From NCBI GenBank assembly GCA_015680685.1, contig MNCI01037953.1, positions 340,722 through 404,721 of the forward strand: a DNA stretch of 64,000 bases, in the 5' to 3' direction. Below the pieces are notes generated by a model, which ran no database searches, was not told the origin of the DNA, and was given only the letters and a program-made list of their open reading frames with translations. The number at the start of each line of letters is the position of its first letter. Position 1 is the stretch's first letter. This stretch comes from Gnetum montanum. Its lineage: Eukaryota; Streptophyta; Gnetopsida; Gnetales; Gnetaceae. The translations under genes and the position numbers were made by a program. Shown piece by piece: positions 22,576 through 33,970 of this stretch.

Positions 22576-24012
22576 TGTTTGCTTATTGAAGAATGGCTTC
22601 ATGTCTTGATTGATGGGGAAGCTCAAAAAGATTTTTTTTCTTCTAGGATAGCTACTATGATTGCCAACTAAACCTCATATGAGACCTTATGAAATGTGTT
22701 AGCTATCTAGAAATTTTTTGAAGAGGTAAGGGAATAGTACATTGTCAGATTTAAAGTTGGAGGTTTTTATGATATTATGAAGTATTATGTATATCAAACC
22801 AGTTATGGTAATGTAATTATTGGTCGACCTTATGATTTTGACAATGGTGGTTAGTTTAATGGATCAAGACATGTGTGGAGTGTAGCTAGATCTAATGGAG
22901 CCCATGAGTTAATTTCCATGAAAACTAAACAAGTGAGGTAGTAAAGCTTACTTAATTCTTTCTTTATCCTTCTAGGAGAGAGGAAATATATTAAGAAATA
23001 TGATGAAACAAATTTTGTTATTGTGGTTCTAATAATAGTTGCTACTAACCATGATGATGTGCAAGTTGAACTTTCTATAGGTGTTCTAGGCTTGGAGGAA
23101 ACATTTTCCATGGTGCCCAAGGAAGAAGATGAAGGATCTAGTGAAGTAGAGGTCAATGAGAAAAGAAGTTCTCAAGTATCTATTATTGAGTAAGGAAGTG
23201 ATTAATACTCAAGGGTTTTAAGAAAGGGAACCACATGCTCCATCAAAGAGTCCAAGAGATCTTCTAGGTCCAAGATGGAACATGCTGCTGATCAAAGAGA
23301 GTTTGAACCTCGTAAGTTAGAGGAGGCAATAGATTAGGGCCACAGGAGTGGCAAAGATTAAGGGACTTCTTTAATAATAGTAAAATGTATAACTAGAAGG
23401 AATGATACTTATCCTTTATGAAATTATTCTACACCTTGTGGTAAGGGAAGTGAGATTCTATGCAAAATTGAGGTTGTCTCATTAGAGAGAAGTAAGTCTT
23501 CTAACCAAGGTATGTAGAAGATTGATTTCCTTAATGAAGAAACTATTGATATATCATTTGTAGAGGAGAAAAAAGAGGAGTTTGTGACTCCTAGAATGAA
23601 TATTGAAGCTTTCAACTTTGATAATATTAAGCAGCCACATGTTGAATATTAAATTGAACCAAAGATGGATGGGAGGAGCCATGAAAAGATGAGTAAGTAT
23701 GAACTTAATCTTGTTGATGGTAGTAATATTTCTTATGTAGAAGCTAGCAGGATGGATGCTGGTTTTTCACTTCAACTTGGTAGTAGCTTGTTCCATTGTG
23801 ATGATGAACATCATGATCATTATGATGATTATGTTAAAACTATGAGTTATGTTATCAATGATGGAAGTAATAGAACTTTTGATGCCATTGTTGGTAAGAG
23901 CAAGCTTGGTAATGGTAATTTGGTTGCTAATGATGGATATAGTAGTAGTCATAATGAGAAGATCATTATTGATATGGATGTGGACATTGATAGTGATGGA
24001 TGGACAGTGTGA
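22576..24012 (+). pseudogene. Chromovirus-like protease end fused to an acidic frame of unknown origin
   Basis: A single frame runs about 479 codons without a shift but with about ten stops. Codons around 22,715-22,930 look like the C-terminal part of a chromovirus protease: a REQYIVRFKVGGFYDI strand, then NVIIGRPYDFDNGG, equivalent to the usual LLGRPWQFD. The rest (about 23,000-24,012) is not RT or RNase H, which should follow. It is Glu/Lys/Ser-rich (KESKRSSRSKMEH), then Asp/His-rich (CDDEHHDHYDDY at about 23,797) and ends in an acidic IDMDVDIDSDGW run. I do not recognise it. It could be an accessory domain, a captured host exon or a rearranged gag tail. Confidence 0.5.
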
Positions 24013-24089
24013 AGGCAATATACATTGTGATTATGATGGTGGAGGAAGGATGAGTGAGAGACTTCCAAATACTAAGAAGAATATGATCT

Positions 24090-24660
24090 TTAATGATGAA
24101 GCTCAACTTAGTGTTGATTTTGTACAAGAGATGAGAGATATCCATGCATAGGGAAAATAAAATCTTGATAAGAAGGCTAAAGATAAAGTTTTCAAAAGGA
24201 GTTAGGATAAATGGAAGCCAAATTTACTTGGTGACTTGGTTTGGGTGCACTTGAAGAAGAAGTAGTTGAGAGGTATTAACTTCTCAAAATGAAAGTCAAG
24301 AAGATGGGGTCTTTTAAAATCAAGGATAATATAAATGATAATTATTTTGAGATTGATTTGTCAAATAATATTAGTATGGATTTTGTCTTTAATGTTTTAG
24401 ATCTTCCATAGTATCATGCACTAGCTAATGAAGAGACCATACAAGGTAGCATTGATGAGTTGATGGGGGCTAGTCCAAGTCCTCAATGGAGAGGAAGGTA
24501 ATTATACTTAAATAGATAAAATCTTCTAGTAATCGAGGCATGAAGAGATATGAGTACTTAATCCATTGGAAAGATCAGTCTATAGATGATGTTGTATGGC
24601 TCCATGAAAGCAAACTTCATAAGTGGGAAATGACTTCAACCCCTACTCCCTTAATTACCT
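24090..24660 (+). pseudogene. pol: Chromovirus integrase C-terminus with chromodomain, degenerate
   Basis: The C-terminal part of a chromovirus integrase is clear. A basic helix region leads to GDLVWVHLKKK (24,230 on), then GLLKSRI/NDNYFEIDL, FVFNVLDL and a variable linker. A chromodomain follows at about 24,532-24,640 (KRYEYLIHWKDQSIDDVVWLH), which in the family targets integration to modified histone H3. The zinc-binding and catalytic core parts of the integrase are missing upstream. Stops and frameshifts are present. The preceding acidic frame ends about 80 bases before and is in another phase. Confidence 0.75.
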
Positions 24661-24699
24661 AAGTTCATTTTCTAAAGAAAGGAAGAGCTAGGGAACACA

Positions 24700-25700
24700 T
24701 TTTCTATTTCACTTTATTCTTTACTATGTATGTGTTTTGTATGTTTTGGAATTTATAAATACATCTTGGAAGGTAAGAAGATCTCAAAAGAAGTACATCT
24801 ATCCAAACTAGGAGACATCTCATGAAAGGCATCTTACCATAGCTAAGATGTCATAGCTAGGGTGGAGACATCTCCTAAAAATAATATACATCTTTTCTAA
24901 ATGTTGTGTTTTCATAAGAGACAACCTGAAAAGGTTAGAGATAATTTGTATGGCTAGGCAAACTTTCTAAATCCCTTGCCCCAATTTGGAAAATAGCCAT
25001 TGTAATTTGGAAAAAAAGGAAATAGTCAAGGTCTAGATGAGACAACCATGGAAACATTTGAAGTACCTCAAGATGAGTTGAGAGAGGTTTCTATATTTCT
25101 TATCTCATGTTATTTATAAATATTAATGTAATTCATAATTGTTATGAAGGAAGGAGAAAGAGAGAGAGTTCTGAGATGAGATTGAGCAAGGTATGGGAGA
25201 GCACATTGATTGAGTGCATAAAGGTTGCACCATCATAATCAATTGTGTAAAGCTATATTCTCTAATCTTTCTTGTATTTTGAGATCTCATTCTCAAGTTG
25301 TAGGAGGATCTCTCTATTGATTGTGTCTTGCATTGAGAACAACCATTGTGTGATGGAAGAGCTTCATGCTCTAGAATGTCATTTGATTATGAAAGGTTTT
25401 AGATATTTGTGAGTTTTTTGGAACCCATTTGCAATCTTCTAATCAATTAATTGAAGATATCTAGTTTTCTTATTTTCTAGTGAAAGGTTCAGTCTTTGCA
25501 TAATATCTAGATTTATTAGTTAAAGATGATTTATTAGAGGAGTGAACCTACTCCAAATAAGATCCACCAATCTTGAAGTGGTATAATCCTAATAATTTCT
25601 ACTACTGTCATGAGGTTATAGTCATGAAATAGATGACTATAATGCACTTTAAGATGACATTTAGGCTCTTGTAAAAAAAGGAAGAAGAGTATTCAACATT
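24700..25700 (+). repeat. Candidate 3' LTR region of the chromovirus remnant
   Basis: Non-coding. It contains several AGACATCT/TACATCT words (24,770-24,900), a GA-rich tract (about 25,145-25,170) and a TATA-like atttataaat (25,107). The position after the chromodomain suggests the 3' LTR, but no partner copy is in the window, so this is inference. Confidence 0.35.
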
Positions 25701-26930
25701 CTAGTCCAATCCAACATTCAAGATATGTAAATCTTCCAAGATCTTTTAAATTTTGAGTTAAGAGGATATCTATATTTTTTCTTGAACCCAAAGCTAATTG
25801 GCTTAAGACCCCCTTTGTTATTCAAATGGGTCTCTTTCAAACCAATCCATAAATATCATCATAAACTAATCCTCCTATATCCAAGAAGTCTTTTATCATC
25901 AATATTTCTACAAATGATTCTCTTAGATTGGCTTTCCAAATGTACAAAGAGCATGACTTTTTATAGATATCATGTAATACTATGATACTCTTTCTATTCC
26001 TCAAAATCCCATGAGTTCTAGCTCTCCATCACCACCAAGAAGCAAGTCATCTTTTCTTACTGCATCTCACATAACTAATTTTTCTTATTTCACCTTATGA
26101 AGTGCCTTCTCCATCATGTTTCTTATTCCCATCCATCTCAACAAAATTACCATTATTTTCTCTAGTAAACTACATTTAATGCTTTGAACCTTAAAGCTAA
26201 CTTGGTAGAGCTTAATTTAGTAAAGACATTTTCCATTCTTTGTCACCAAGCCAAAGTTTCTGCTCTACTAGCTGATGTGGTAAAAATTACTATTTAAAAG
26301 CCAAGATACTTTTCTAGTGAGGAAATGGTTTCTACTGTCACTTAATTATTTATTCTAATGGCTATTGCTATGAAACTAGTTCTTAAGTCCTACAATTCCT
26401 TTTATTGATGTGCCCAACTTATAGCTTATGGGAATACAAATATAAGCTTGAACTTATCTATAGGCTCTATTCTTGTTGCCCAATTGAATTAATCTATGAA
26501 ACACATCACTTCACTTGAAATCCCTAGCTTTCCAATTTTGTGAATTATGGATTGAAAATATTTAAAAAGGTAGACTTAGCTTTGAGATTCTAGTTCTATA
26601 AATATGCTATGTCTTAGGGCTATTTCTTTGAAAAATTGTGATTGAAATTCATCATTACAATTACTTAATAGCTTGAACCCTATCTTGTTATAAATTTTAT
26701 CAAAAGGTAAAATTATTCTTTGCTCTAGAAATGCTATCACATATCACATTCTTGAATAAAGGGCTTAAACTCAAAGCATTCTTCCATTAAACACTTCTTC
26801 AACCATTTATTATTTCTTTATCTTAGAAGTTTCTTTTCTTTAATGGGGATGATGAGAATAATTGATCCTATAATAATAATTTTAAACTATTCCATAACTA
26901 TGGTCAGTTGTTCACCAATAATCCTATAAA
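25700..26930. other. Degenerate AT-rich stretch without a gene
   Basis: Nothing can be named with confidence. Short frames on the minus strand (about 26,560-26,680) faintly resemble an integrase core, but without the catalytic residues. Confidence 0.35.
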
Positions 26931-26934
26931 ACAA

Positions 26935-27920
26935 TAGTATAGTATGCTTCATATAATGTCTTATCATTTCACAAAAACATATCTTGCTAACAACCTCAAC
27001 AACTAGTGCTATAGGAACTTGTTCAATATACATAGAACATAACTAATGTACATCATAGTTCCACAAGTAAATACTAGTGGCAAGGATCCTTAGTCATTAT
27101 GTCAGAAAAAATATAATTTTAAACACAGCTATAGCTCATATGAATATTGCATACTTGTAGGGCTAAACCATGAACATATCATCATACATCCACATTATGT
27201 ACACATTAAAACTATGAATGCATTTATAATGATAAAAATAAACTATATTTTTATTAATTTTTTATTCATAAGCTAAAACCAGGTACAAGATAGAAGTAAA
27301 CACTAAATGAAGAAACAGTTAACTACTCCTCGTACATAAGTGTTAGGTTAAAAGTTCAAAAATTAACAAATAATCATCATTGACAATTTATAGTTTGAGA
27401 TGCTAATTTTATAACTTATAAATAAAATGAAAATGGTTGAGTTAAACTTAAAACATCATATCATTCTTTATCTAAGCATGTTAGTATCTTATTGTTTGGA
27501 TATTGACCAGAATCTTCGATTTGTAAATATAAGTGGAGAAAGCTAAGATATTAATTAGAATCAAAGACATATATCTAAAAACATGTTTCTACCAATCACT
27601 AAAGTTGTGTATTATTTGTGTAGTATGGTATTAGCTATCCCAAAACACAATAAAATACCCTAAACCTATTGACAAATATACTTGAAACATGTATACTTAT
27701 TTGGAATACAACTGAAAAAATAGGATAACCAAAGAACATGAAGTGCTAAAATTTACCACTTCTAATATCTCATACTATAATTAGAATTTTTTATGGGAAG
27801 GAATTAGTAACTATAAAATTAAAAGATAAGAAAATAAATTATAAAATCCCCAAAAAATGAATTTAATATCCCAAACATTCTAATTAACTCCTAAACTCAT
27901 GTATGTGTGACTGCAATAAA
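26935..27920 (-). repeat. Inverted partial copy of the 28-38 kb repeat
   Basis: The reverse complement of 26,935-27,250 matches 28,770-29,080 and 36,945-37,250. The reverse complement of 27,250-27,900 continues into the flank seen at 32,255-32,835. It is therefore an inverted copy, truncated on its left. Confidence 0.65.
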
Positions 27921-28039
27921 CTTGAAGACAATTCTTGGAAAATCTAGAATGAAACCATGGATTTGAAATTTACTAAGGAAACAACAATGTGGTGCAAATA
28001 AGATCATTATAAAAATAAGAATCAACAAAATCATTAAAT

Positions 28040-28220
28040 TGCTTAATGTAGACTTCCTCTTACATGGCTCCATTTATAAAGGCACTTTTCATATTCATTT
28101 GGTATAAAGTGACCTCTTTGAAGAAAGAAAATGTAATTAGAATGAAAATATACTTCATTAAAGCTAGATGTGTAAATTTTTTAACAAAGTCTATTCCCTT
28201 CTACTCATTGTATCCCTTGA
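28040..28220 (-). pseudogene. pol: Ty1/copia reverse transcriptase fragment
   Basis: Read on the minus strand this gives KGIDFVKKFTHLAL, then FFKEVTLYQMNMKSAFINGA and EEVYIKQF. This is the start of the copia RT, where the family has GIDY-x-ETFAPVA and QMDVKSAFLNG-x-L-x-EEVY. The first catalytic Asp of the palm is changed to Asn (QMNMKSAF). Only about 60 codons are recognisable. The downstream YVDD is not found. Confidence 0.8.
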
Positions 28221-28439
28221 TAACAAATCTTACTTTTCTTCTGATAACAACTCTTCAATAAATTGTTTTGTTTCTAAAAATCTATTTTGTTTCAATTATG
28301 AGTGTATAATCATGTCATATAATCATTCAAGAGACATCATAAACATATCATCATCATATAATAAAATATCCTAATGCATAAATTAATAGAACAAACAATG
28401 ATCACCATGTTAATACTTTAGTTATGAGAGAGGTGATCC

Positions 28440-29885
28440 TTCAAGGGATATTTTTCTATTCACCTGTGGATTATCTTATTTCTTTTCATTTTTGTTTCCA
28501 ATTTTTAGATTTGGATCAATATCCAAATAGTAATTAAAGAAAATACTAACTAAAATTTATTAAGATGAACTCCATCATTTTTCTTTTGCTTCTAAGAAGT
28601 TAAAAACCTAGCCTCCCAAATTGCAAATGATCAATGCAACCTAGTTGTTAATAATCTAAACATGTAAGAAAAACATTATGTACTAGTAGTCAAATATTTC
28701 CACATTTAATATTCACCTCTTATTGTAACATATTTCAATGTATAGCTAAAAATTGTTAAAAGGATGGCTCTTTTAAATTATAATAAATACAAGCATAGTT
28801 TTAATGTATACATAATATAGATGTATGATGATATTTTTATGATTTAGTCCTACAAGTGTGGAATATGCATATGAGTTATAGTTGTGTTATAAAATTATAT
28901 TTTCTATGGCATAATATCTTGGAATCCTCACCACCAGTATTTACATGTGAGATTATGATGTACATTAGTGATATTCTGCACATGCCAAGAAAGGTCCTAC
29001 AACACTAGTTACTGATATCTCTAGCAAGATATGTTTATGTGAAGAAATAAACTATTATGTGAAGCATACCATAGTACTAGTGTTTATTATCTGTGTGTGT
29101 GATGTGATATATACCTATGTGGTATTAGTACTAAAATACACATATGTTTCAAGCTTAAACTAGCCTAGTATTGAGTCTTGATGTTACTTGCATTTGTGAT
29201 AAAACATGTAGTACTAGTTGCTTATGCTTAACGAGTAGGTGGAGCTAGCATTTGATGCGTATACTAGCTGATGATAAGGCATCCTAAAGATAGTATTAAA
29301 TTTTTGGCTGGTAAATGGCATAGGTGTATTCATCCCTATGACCAACTCAACAAAAGGCTAGTGGTTTCAAGACACAAGTTGATAGATCCTAGTACTAATT
29401 ATATAAATAGAGACTAATAAAATACTTGAACATATTTGATTTTGAGTATTCATAACTACAATTACACATGCCACACTAAACATGAATATGCTAGTTGCTC
29501 CATGGGATTTGTATATGTTTGGTATTATGTATGTCTAATATTATTGATTAAGGTTATGATGGGTATCTTAGTGTAGGCATGTGGTTTGGATTATATGTGT
29601 GTTCATGTGCTAAGCTATACTGTGATATAATTGGTTCTTTCATTAGCATGGTCTAAGGCTTAAAACCATATTGCTACTAGCTCATGTATTAATATGATTA
29701 GATATGTATAGTTCTTGGGTGTTGGTTTTTATATGAGGTTTTATGACTATGTATGCTTTCTACAATGCGATTTTTGGTTATGATATGAAATTTATGTGTG
29801 ATATAATATGTGTTTTTTATATATATGCATGTCATTCTTAGAGTACATGCAAGAATGGCCTTCAATGTGCGATGCTCTTTTCCTC
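28440..29885. repeat. Repeat copy A (direct partner of 32,590-38,063)
   Basis: About 1.45 kb aligns with 32,590-32,830 plus 36,839-38,063, with the element at 32,836-36,833 removed. The core, 28,770-29,885, starts 'ttaaattataataaatac' and ends near 'gcgatgctc'. The minus strand directly to its right carries a purine-rich run at 29,873-29,900 that would suit a polypurine tract. The pair may therefore be LTRs of the minus-strand chromovirus remnant between them. No ends with TG...CA plus target duplication could be read. Confidence 0.65.
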
Positions 29886-30153
29886 ATTCCTCTTCTCTAG
29901 TATAAAGGCTTCCTAAAAATTTTTATAATGAAATTATTTTAATATAGCTACTAGATAGGTGATAGACATTGATTTATGTTTAGCATTAGAAACTCATAAT
30001 GGTCATAACAAGTCTAAAATATACTCTTCAACATATCTTACTTTTGAACTTATACCTAATGATAATTAAACTTGATATCAATCATTGAGAACATATGAGC
30101 TTCCTAATGATGATAAAAAAATTCATGAATATGTGATAATGGACATCTATTCT

Positions 30154-30393
30154 TCAAAGTGAGCTAACTAAGCTACCTATATTCAATATGTAACCATAAA
30201 CTACCATCCGCTTAACAACTAACATTAGCATATTCCATATTGACACACTAGAATGAATACAACCTATGTCTATTAACTCATGCAACTTGATCTTTAACTC
30301 TACTAACAATACTAGTGACATTTCATTTGAAGTCTTCAAGATAGGTTCTATCCCTAGCTTGAACTCAATCTTAAACTCAACCTCATGCCTCAA
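30154..30393 (-). pseudogene. pol: Chromovirus RT, N-terminal fragment
   Basis: The minus-strand frame reads LVELKIKLHELIDIGCIHSS then VSIWNMLMLVVKR. It matches the chromovirus RT entry ELK-x-QL-x-ELLDKGFI-x-PS-x-SPWGAPVLFVKKK. It is open for about 79 codons. The rest of RT, RNase H and integrase is missing: within about 260 bases the sequence passes into repeat copy A. Confidence 0.8.
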
Positions 30394-30399
30394 TGGTGA

Positions 30400-31330
30400 T
30401 CTTAATAACTTAGACTACAAAACATTATGAACCTTACAACCCACACGAATTTGATCAAGATTCACTATCTTGGGACTATATACTATGACCATATATCATG
30501 TATGCCTCATCTATGGAATCTTATAAAATACTTGGTATGATATCAAATCTAGTCACACTAACCAAGTTCAACTCTAAATATCAGCCTATTCACCATCAGT
30601 TATTTATACCCTTAGGATTTTCTACTATTAATCTACACTAGTAGTGAATTATGATAGTCAATCCATACCTAGTATCACAACATACTCTTAAAGATTCATC
30701 ACATATAAATCACTTATTGAATAAAAACTCTAAATATCTCTAATATACTCAAGTTTCATGAACCCCAATAGAGAATATTAATAACCCAAGATGGAAATCA
30801 TGACATAATAAATCTAACTATTATACAATACTTAGATCTACATATAACATAATAGCACTTGGATCAAATAAAATTAATATAAGAATCTATGATATTATAC
30901 CTTTTTTCTCATCACTATATTGCGCTATATCCATAAGGATTCATCCAACAAATCATATATCCTACCCTAGGTTCTTTTTCCTATTTCTTTAATTATGCTA
31001 CTAAAACTCACTATCCATCCTTTGTAGATGATCTCTATCCTCAGCCATGTCCTCCAATATCAAACATTTCCTTGTCCAATATCATAGATGACCATATGCA
31101 AAGAAGTTTAGATAATCTAAAGACATGTCTAAATTTCCCATGATGAAATCATACAATAGCTCTATTCCCCACCGCACCCCCACGCCGCCCCCACAACCCA
31201 AACCCCCCCTCCCTCTCCCCAACTTGCTCATGTCCACTAGCTATCTACTATTACTATTAATCATCTTGTCCATGAATTTGTTTGGAATTGATAGGATCTT
31301 TAGATGGTGATCCTCTCTTTCATTCCTATC
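30400..31330 (-). other. Degenerate region between chromovirus gag and RT fragments
   Basis: By position it should hold the gag tail and protease of the minus-strand chromovirus remnant. Stops are frequent and I cannot point to a protease signature. It contains the C-rich tract listed separately. Confidence 0.4.
31167..31222. repeat. C-rich tract (G-rich on the minus strand)
   Basis: A 55-base island with eight runs of three or more C, in surroundings that are about two-thirds A+T. On the minus strand, the coding strand of the chromovirus remnant, it would be a G-rich stretch with quadruplex potential and would code for a Gly/Arg-rich segment. Confidence 0.75.
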
Positions 31331-31339
31331 TTCTCTCAT

Positions 31340-31860
31340 GACATGTCACATCAACCTACTCTCTCTCTCTCTATGTCTATGATAATGAATTTAACCTCTT
31401 CATAGGATGTCAACCTAAGAAACAGTATACAATCTTTAAAGGAAGTTATCAATCCTTTAAAAAATCTATTCATTCATGCTATAGCAAAAATCTACAATTC
31501 ATACACACTTAACTCTAAAAAATGATCATTGTACTTTAGAACCATCAAGCTATCCTAAAATAATTGATAGAACTCATCTTCTTTAGCTTTGAAACACTTA
31601 GCAAAAATATATCAACCTTAAACCATAGTTATAAAATTGGTCCATTAAACCTCCTAGTTCATTCATTTCTTGACCAACTCCACTATCCTTTATGACTATC
31701 ATGCTATGTTTACTAATTCATAGACTTCCAGTTAGATTTGCAACACTAAGTTTCATCCCATTAGATCAAATAATTTTGCTAGCTTCTCCAACCACTTTGT
31801 AGTTATGTAGTTGTCATAGGATCCTCAGTTCTAGTAAACATCAAAGACTCTAACCTATAA
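31340..31860 (-). pseudogene. gag: Chromovirus gag core, degenerate
   Basis: The minus strand reads KAKEDEFYQL, then DSLMVLKYNDHFLELSVYE, NRFFKGLITSFKDC and LTSYEEVKFII. This is the C-terminal half of a Ty3/gypsy gag capsid domain, where the family has EF-x-x-L-x-QG...V-x-EY-x-x-KF-x-ELSRYA and a later RF-x-x-GL-x-x-x-L segment. Several stops are present. It has the same strand and order as the RT fragment at 30,393-30,154, so both probably belong to one element. Confidence 0.7.
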
Positions 31861-32254
31861 ATTTACATTACCAGCTTCCTAAGCTACACACCAACCTTAC
31901 CACTACCCCTACCCATCTTTATAGTATGTGGAGTGAAGGTACTAGCTACATGCTACTACATAAAATATAATAATTATTTAGCAATCCTAATCTAGCTACT
32001 ATCATGGCCATTGATAGATGCTTATAAATATTACTTCAACTATGCATGAGGCTTCATAGACACCCAAGTTAACTAGCATAAGAATCATATTGACTATAAA
32101 TTATTGTAGCCTAATATCATAAATAGATAAGTACCACAAACATTGTACAATATTAGAAAAACTTCATAGTAGTCATAGAAAACACAATGAAAGCATACTT
32201 ATAGCAATTAAATCTACAAGCTATAGGTTCTATGGGATGCTTTATTTAGGTGAT

Positions 32255-32830
32255 GTTCTTGTGTGCATGCGCTAATGGAATGATTAATTAACAATAAAGT
32301 TTTGGATATCATACTCCTATTTAGGTTTTAAATTTTTCATCTTATTTTATATTCCCAAAGTTTCTACTTTCTATTTACATAGAATTCTAATAATAGTCTA
32401 ACATAATGGAAGTAGCAAATTTTAAAGCTTTATGTTATCTAGTTATTCTATTTTTCATGTTGTGTTCAAAATAGGTGTATGCATTTTTAGTCTTTTTTTC
32501 AACATGTTTAATTTGTTTAATTGTCTTATAAAATTGTTAATATTGTATCACATAAATTATATACATCTAAAGTAATTACCAAAAACATATGCTTTAGTGG
32601 GATATTTTTTTTTATTATCATTAGTATCTTGTGTTTTTTTTTCATTCATGTTTCCAACTCTAATATTTTTATTACTATCTAAATGGTAAGAAAAAAACAT
32701 ATTACTGTAAAGAATAACACATAGTGATTTAAGCTTAACTCCTCCATTTTTCATATAACTTTTAGTTGTAAAATTAGCGTGACAAACTAGAAATAGTCAA
32801 CCAAGACTAGTTTTTAATATCTAAATCTAT
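32255..32830. repeat. Flank of repeat copy B, left of the nested copia element
   Basis: It matches 28,440-28,640 in direct orientation (from 32,590). Its reverse complement matches 27,290-27,900 and 38,068-38,500. It continues after the nested element at 36,839. Confidence 0.65.
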
Positions 32831-32835
32831 GAATA

Positions 32836-33951
32836 TGTTGAAGTTTTGTTTTACATCTTAAGGAAACTTCACTATACCAAGATCTAATGAGTAAGAATTA
32901 AGATCATAGGATAATAACTATCTTCTTTAAGATAATTTCTCTTTGTATCCTTTTGCAATTATAAGTATTATTTGTCTTCCTAACTTCATTGGTTACAAGT
33001 CATCTTATGATGAACAAAGTTACATTGACTTAATTTTGTAACTTAGTACCAGTAATAAGCAATCTTACATAGTCTATAACAACTATTTTTTTAGATTATT
33101 ATAAATTGTAATCAACATATTTTGACTTCTTGTTATTCTAGATACAATCATACTAAGATTATAAAAATGTCTTATATTCTAGTGATGTGGTTCTTCCTTT
33201 TGCAATGCAACTTCTTTTGGATTGCACGTTCTTTGCATCATGGGCTAGTAGCACACTTATGATGCTTGTTAGTTAACTTAATATTAGCTATTACTCTTAG
33301 TCTTACATGATCTAGGATACTCTTCTTCAATGATCAAATGCCAAGTTAGATCCTCTTCTCTTATGATATCTAATGGACTACTATCTTAGTCTAGTTTATC
33401 CTTCTTCCTTAAGTAGTCTTTGTAATTAGTTATCTTCATGATGTATTAATTTAGTTCACTCTACTAAATTTCTAATTCAATGATGCATTATTCTATCTCT
33501 TTATGTTGGACATATCTAAAAATTCAACTTCTCTTATTTTACTTCATGTCTTCACTCAAGTATCTTTTGATTAGATAGATGACTTTATTTGATCTTTTGA
33601 TCCTTCCATACTTATAACACACATAACTTGTAGCTTCTTTTCATTTGTACTTTGATGAATCAAAAAATTATTAACCTTCTATTTTATGAATAAATTCATG
33701 ATTATTTTTCAATACCACGTTTCTTTTCATTTACTTATCATTTCATTTTTTTTCATTCATTTTCTTATTTGTGCACTTGTACACTTACTCATCAATTCTT
33801 ACATACATTGTTAAGTAAGAAATTGGATTCTTCTATACTCTGTATGGAGTTGAGACTCTTAATGAATGATTATAGTTTTTCATGAAAATTAATGGATTAA
33901 GTTTAGAAACTAATTAAATTATATCTTAACCTAGAAGTATAAATTCTAACA
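32836..33951 (-). repeat. 3' LTR (left copy) of the GAATA-flanked copia element
   Basis: TGTTG...TTCTAACA on the plus strand. It aligns throughout with 35,727-36,833 (for example the shared 'tcttatgatgaacaaagtta'). Confidence 0.88.
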
Positions 33952-33970
33952 GTCCCCTTCAAGCATTATT
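33952..33970 (-). promoter_or_regulatory. Polypurine tract of the GAATA-flanked copia element
   Basis: On the minus strand, gcttgaaggggac directly precedes TGTTAGAA of the 3' LTR. Confidence 0.75.
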
